64,000 nt of DNA, from the NCBI RefSeq assembly GCF_018687455.1, contig NZ_CP061291.1, positions 1,550,001 to 1,614,000 on the forward strand, read 5' to 3'. Below the pieces are notes generated by a model. That model was not told where the DNA came from and did no database searches. It saw nothing but the letters and a program-made list of their open reading frames with translations. The number at the start of each line of letters is the position of its first letter. Position 1 is the stretch's first letter. Below, one piece after another: positions 61,338 through 64,000 of this stretch. Both the position numbers and the translations under genes were made by a program. This DNA is from Polynucleobacter sp. TSB-Sco08W16. GTDB lineage: Bacteria; Pseudomonadota; Gammaproteobacteria; Burkholderiales; Burkholderiaceae.

Positions 61338-62450
61338 TTAGGCGGAAATAATTCCACCGCCTAAGCAAATATCACCATCGTATAAGACGGCAGATTGGCC
61401 AGGTGTTACTGCCCACTGTGCATCTGGAAAATTTAAACCAAAACTCAACAGATCATCGCCTGCATTCAGCACACAAGCTGAATCTGCTTGGCGATAACGC
61501 GTCTTAGCGGAATAATTTCCGGGGGCTGGCGCTTCACCAGCAACCCAACTAGCATCAATAGCCTCGAGCCTGTTAGCCAATAGCCATGGGTGTTCGTGGC
61601 CCTGTACTACGTATAAGGTGTTGTTAGTAACATCTTTCCGAGCCACATACCATGCATCGCCATTACCATCTTGGCTACCACCCAGACCAATGCCCTTACG
61701 CTGCCCAAGAGTAAAAAATGCCAGGCCCATATGCTCGCCGACTACTTTTCCTTCGGGCGTTTTAATTGGTCCTGGAACACAAGGTAAATAACGATTTAAG
61801 AATTCTCTAAACGGGCGCTCGCCGATGAAGCAGATTCCGGTGCTATCTTTTTTCTTAGCGTTATGTAAGCCAATTTTTTCTGCAATGGTTCGCACTTCTG
61901 TTTTTGGGATCTCACCCAAAGGAAATAAAACATTCGCTAGCTGTTGTTGAGTTAAGCGATGCAAAAAATAACTCTGATCTTTACTGGCATCCAATGCTTT
62001 CAATAATTGGACTCTGCCACCCTCATGGCGTACTCGCGCATAGTGACCTGTTGCGATCGCATCTGCACCCAAGCTCATGGCGTGATCTAAAAAAGCTTTG
62101 AATTTAATTTCAGCGTTACAAAGCACATCTGGATTAGGGGTTCGCCCTGCGGCGTATTCGCGTAAAAATTCAGCAAATACACGCTCACGATATTCAGCAG
62201 CGAAATTCACGGCCTCCACATCAATTCCGATCAAATCGGCTACTGAAACCACATCTAGCCAATCTTGACGGGCCGAGCAATACTCATCGTTATCGTCATC
62301 TTCCCAGTTCTTCATAAAAAGGCCTACAACTTCATAACCCTGCTCTTTAAGCATCCAGGCGGCAACCGACGAATCCACCCCTCCAGACATGCCAATAACG
62401 ACTTTCTTGGGATTTGTAGGTGGGATTGCTGAAGAATTGAGGTGGATCAT
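61338..62450 (-). CDS. mnmA: tRNA-specific 2-thiouridylase MnmA
   Basis: Places sulfur on U34 of tRNA-Lys, Glu and Gln, using sulfur relayed from IscS. 370 residues from the ATG at 62450. PP-loop GMSGGVDSSVAAW (about 20-32), the first catalytic Cys in NPDVLCNAEIKF, GHYARV, DQSYFLHRL, and the second catalytic Cys in DSTGICFIGERPF. The frame is open for 43 more codons upstream (to 62579), but that extension is not family-like and is rejected. The last codons form a hairpin with no U-tract. Confidence 0.94.
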   Translation of the reverse strand: MIHLNSSAIPPTNPKKVVIGMSGGVDSSVAAWMLKEQGYEVVGLFMKNWEDDDNDEYCSARQDWLDVVSVADLIGIDVEAVNFAAEYRERVFAEFLREYAAGRTPNPDVLCNAEIKFKAFLDHAMSLGADAIATGHYARVRHEGGRVQLLKALDASKDQSYFLHRLTQQQLANVLFPLGEIPKTEVRTIAEKIGLHNAKKKDSTGICFIGERPFREFLNRYLPCVPGPIKTPEGKVVGEHMGLAFFTLGQRKGIGLGGSQDGNGDAWYVARKDVTNNTLYVVQGHEHPWLLANRLEAIDASWVAGEAPAPGNYSAKTRYRQADSACVLNAGDDLLSFGLNFPDAQWAVTPGQSAVLYDGDICLGGGIISA

Positions 62451-62625
62451 CAAAAAATGCGAAAATTCAATATAAGCTGACAGATCACATTGTAGAAGTC
62501 TTAGTCTGTTTTGACAGAAATTTAGGCAAAAACGATGTTCTGGACTTAGACGCAAGTAAGTGGGCAGATTTTGACCCAATTAACTAAAATAGATTCTTTA
62601 TAAATTTTGCTTTTGGAGACATGCC

Positions 62626-63756
62626 ATGCGCATAGGAGTGCCACTGGAAACCAGGCCTGGGGAAACTCGAGTAGCTGCCACACCAGAAACCGTTAAAAAA
62701 CTGATTGGCCAAGGCCACACCGTTGTCATCCAAAAAGGTGCTGGCGTACAAGCTAGCCAACCAGATTCCGCTTTTGAGGCCGTAGGGGCTTCTATCGGCA
62801 GCGCTGCTGATGCCTTTGGTGCTGAGATCGTTCTCAAAGTGCGTGCGCCTGAAGCAGCAGAACTCAAACAGATTAAATCTGGCAGTGTGCTCATTGGCAT
62901 GCTCGACCCGTTTGATAACGACAACATTGCTGCCATGGCCGCACAAGGCGTTACTAGCTTCTCTTTAGAGGCTGCACCTCGCACCACTCGTGCACAAAGC
63001 ATGGATGTCTTGTCATCTCAAGCAAACATCGCTGGTTACAAAGCGGTGATGGTTGCTGCAAATGAATATCAACGTTTCATGCCAATGTTAATGACGGCTG
63101 CAGGAACTGTTAAGGCGGCTCGTGTACTAATTCTTGGTGCCGGTGTTGCAGGCTTACAAGCAATTGCTACAGCCAAACGTTTGGGCGCCGTGATCGAGGC
63201 ATCCGATGTACGTCCTGCTGCAAAAGAACAAATTGAATCTTTGGGTGCCAAGTTTGTTGATGTGCCTTACGAAACAGATGAAGAGCGCGAAATCGCTCAA
63301 GGCGTTGGAGGTTATGCGCGCCCAATGCCAGAAGCCTGGATGAAGCGTCAAGCAGCTTTAGTTGCTGAGCGCGCTCAACAAGCAGATATCGTCATTACTA
63401 CCGCGCTGATCCCTGGTCGCAAGCCACCAGTTCTTTTGCATAGCGACACTGTTGCCAATATGAAGCCTGGCTCTATTGTGATTGACTTGGCAGCTGGTAA
63501 AGGCGACAACGGATCAGGCAACTGTCCTTTAACGCAAGCTGACAAAGTCGTTGATGTAAATGGCGTTAAGATTGTTGGCTACACCAATTTAGCCAGCATG
63601 GTAGCTGCTGATGCATCCGCACTTTATGCGCGCAACTTACTCGACTTCATGAAGTTAATCATCGATAAAGAAGCGAAGTTAGTTATCCCAAGTGATGACG
63701 ACATCGTTACTGCTTGCTTAATGTGTCGTGACGGCCAAGCTGTCCGCAAAAACTAA
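62626..63756 (+). CDS. pntAA: NAD(P) transhydrogenase subunit alpha, part 1 (PntAA)
   Basis: NAD(H)-binding soluble domain I of proton-translocating transhydrogenase, which makes NADPH from NADH with the proton gradient. 376 residues: N-terminal MRIGVPLETRPGETRVAATP, Rossmann motif LGAGVAGLQAIATAKRLGA near residue 168, and RPAAKEQIESLGA. A TTTTGGAGAC ribosome site precedes the ATG. It ends before the membrane helices, which are encoded by the next gene, the three-subunit form found in many Alpha- and Betaproteobacteria. It complements NadK (30084) in NADP supply. Confidence 0.94.
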   Translation: MRIGVPLETRPGETRVAATPETVKKLIGQGHTVVIQKGAGVQASQPDSAFEAVGASIGSAADAFGAEIVLKVRAPEAAELKQIKSGSVLIGMLDPFDNDNIAAMAAQGVTSFSLEAAPRTTRAQSMDVLSSQANIAGYKAVMVAANEYQRFMPMLMTAAGTVKAARVLILGAGVAGLQAIATAKRLGAVIEASDVRPAAKEQIESLGAKFVDVPYETDEEREIAQGVGGYARPMPEAWMKRQAALVAERAQQADIVITTALIPGRKPPVLLHSDTVANMKPGSIVIDLAAGKGDNGSGNCPLTQADKVVDVNGVKIVGYTNLASMVAADASALYARNLLDFMKLIIDKEAKLVIPSDDDIVTACLMCRDGQAVRKN

Positions 63757-63782
63757 TAGAACATTCATACTAAGGAAACATC

Positions 63783-64000
63783 ATGGATCTCGCTGCTTTT
63801 CAAAGTATCCTCACAGTCCAAAACATCACCGTGTTTGTATTGGCTATTTTTGTTGGTTACCACGTTGTTTGGAACGTAACCCCTGCTCTGCATACTCCTC
63901 TGATGGCGGTTACTAACGCTATTTCTGGAATCATCATTGTTGGCGCCCTCTTGCAGACTGAAGTCATTGGTGGCGATGAAATCACCCTCACCAGCATCAT
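63783..64000 (+). CDS. pntAB: NAD(P) transhydrogenase subunit alpha, part 2 (PntAB), partial
   Basis: The frame starts at the ATG at 63783, with AAGGAAA upstream, and runs off the window end, giving about 72 residues of an expected 100 or so. It begins MDLAAFQSILTVQNI and continues with the hydrophobic helix VFVLAIFVGYHVVWNV, then TPLMAVTNAISGIIIVGAL, the conserved membrane part of the alpha subunit. It follows pntAA by 26 nt. pntB is expected just outside the window. Confidence 0.92.
   Translation, partial: MDLAAFQSILTVQNITVFVLAIFVGYHVVWNVTPALHTPLMAVTNAISGIIIVGALLQTEVIGGDEITLTSI

Noticed and set aside
61338..61364. 8-bp inverted repeat at the end of mnmA (TTAGGCGG/CCGCCTAA)
   Set aside because: No U-tract follows on either strand and most of it is mnmA coding sequence (Gly-Gly-Gly); not called as a terminator.
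62451..62579. 43-residue N-terminal extension of mnmA
   Set aside because: MnmA proteins start about 20 residues before the PP-loop; the extension is Cys- and Leu-rich and does not look like a family member or signal peptide.
1..64000. CRISPR arrays, tRNA or rRNA genes, insertion sequences, phage or integron parts
   Set aside because: Intergenic gaps are nearly all under 200 nt and contain no repeat arrays, cloverleaf, transposase or integrase; nothing of this kind could be supported.

Overview
The window is an ungapped piece of bacterial chromosome with moderate GC and very dense coding. It carries about 57 protein genes. I see no rRNA, tRNA, CRISPR array, insertion sequence, phage or integrase. 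Protein content and gene order (lspA-coaBC-dut, clpSA, purM-perM-hda-HAD-pcnB-folK-panB, hrcA-hemH-grpE-dnaK-dnaJ, glcDEF, queA-tgt-yajC-secDF, split pntA) point to a betaproteobacterium of the Burkholderiales. The compact layout and fairly low GC suggest a streamlined freshwater lineage such as Polynucleobacter; that genus call is an inference from memory, not a search.

Layout. 1-2518 (+): end of ileS, then lspA, coaBC and dut. 2599-5331: the only accessory-looking part, with a formate/oxalate-type MFS transporter, a 361-bp AT-rich gap with an FNR-like box, an orphan exported protein and a small Hc1-like basic protein. 5363-8013 (-): clpA and clpS. 8299-9790: a cold-shock gene and two predicted exported proteins (DUF192 and an alpha/beta hydrolase). 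9857-12431 (-): ppnP, argG and argF. 12584-17507: DUF3579, rpsT, murJ, SirB1-like, DedA and miaA. 17523-18575 (-): purM. 18648-23930 (+): perM-like gene, hda, HAD hydrolase, pcnB, folK, panB. 23931-30046 (-): the heat-shock cluster dnaJ, dnaK, grpE, hemH, hrcA. 30084-32686 (+): nadK, recN. 32693-35491 (-): glnE. 35570-43194 (+): yhdP-like gene, nitrilase, tldD, aroG. 43242-43811 (-): cobalamin adenosyltransferase. 43830-49372 (+): glcDEF, yggS, proC. 49369-52309 (-): ubiA, recG. 52340-57863 (+): queA, tgt, yajC, secD, secF. 57877-60614 (-): waaA, purB. 60710-61324 (+): GST. 61338-62450 (-): mnmA. 62626 to the end (+): the split transhydrogenase alpha subunits.

Regulation. The clearest regulatory signals are two sigma-32-type promoters, one before grpE (its -35 overlaps the hemH stop codon) and one before dnaK (-10 matching consensus). 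hrcA lies in the same cluster, yet I found no CIRCE operator in the window, so HrcA probably acts elsewhere (for example on groESL) while sigma-32 drives dnaK. Several perfect hairpins act as likely terminators, some serving both strands between convergent genes. Eight convergent gene pairs are separated by 15 nt or less, or overlap, and mostly lack a classical terminator.

I did not find a convincing new multi-gene system. The best candidates for something undescribed are the orphan exported protein at 4211-4999 with its possible FNR-controlled promoter, the Hc1-like protein, and the regulatory architecture of the heat-shock cluster.
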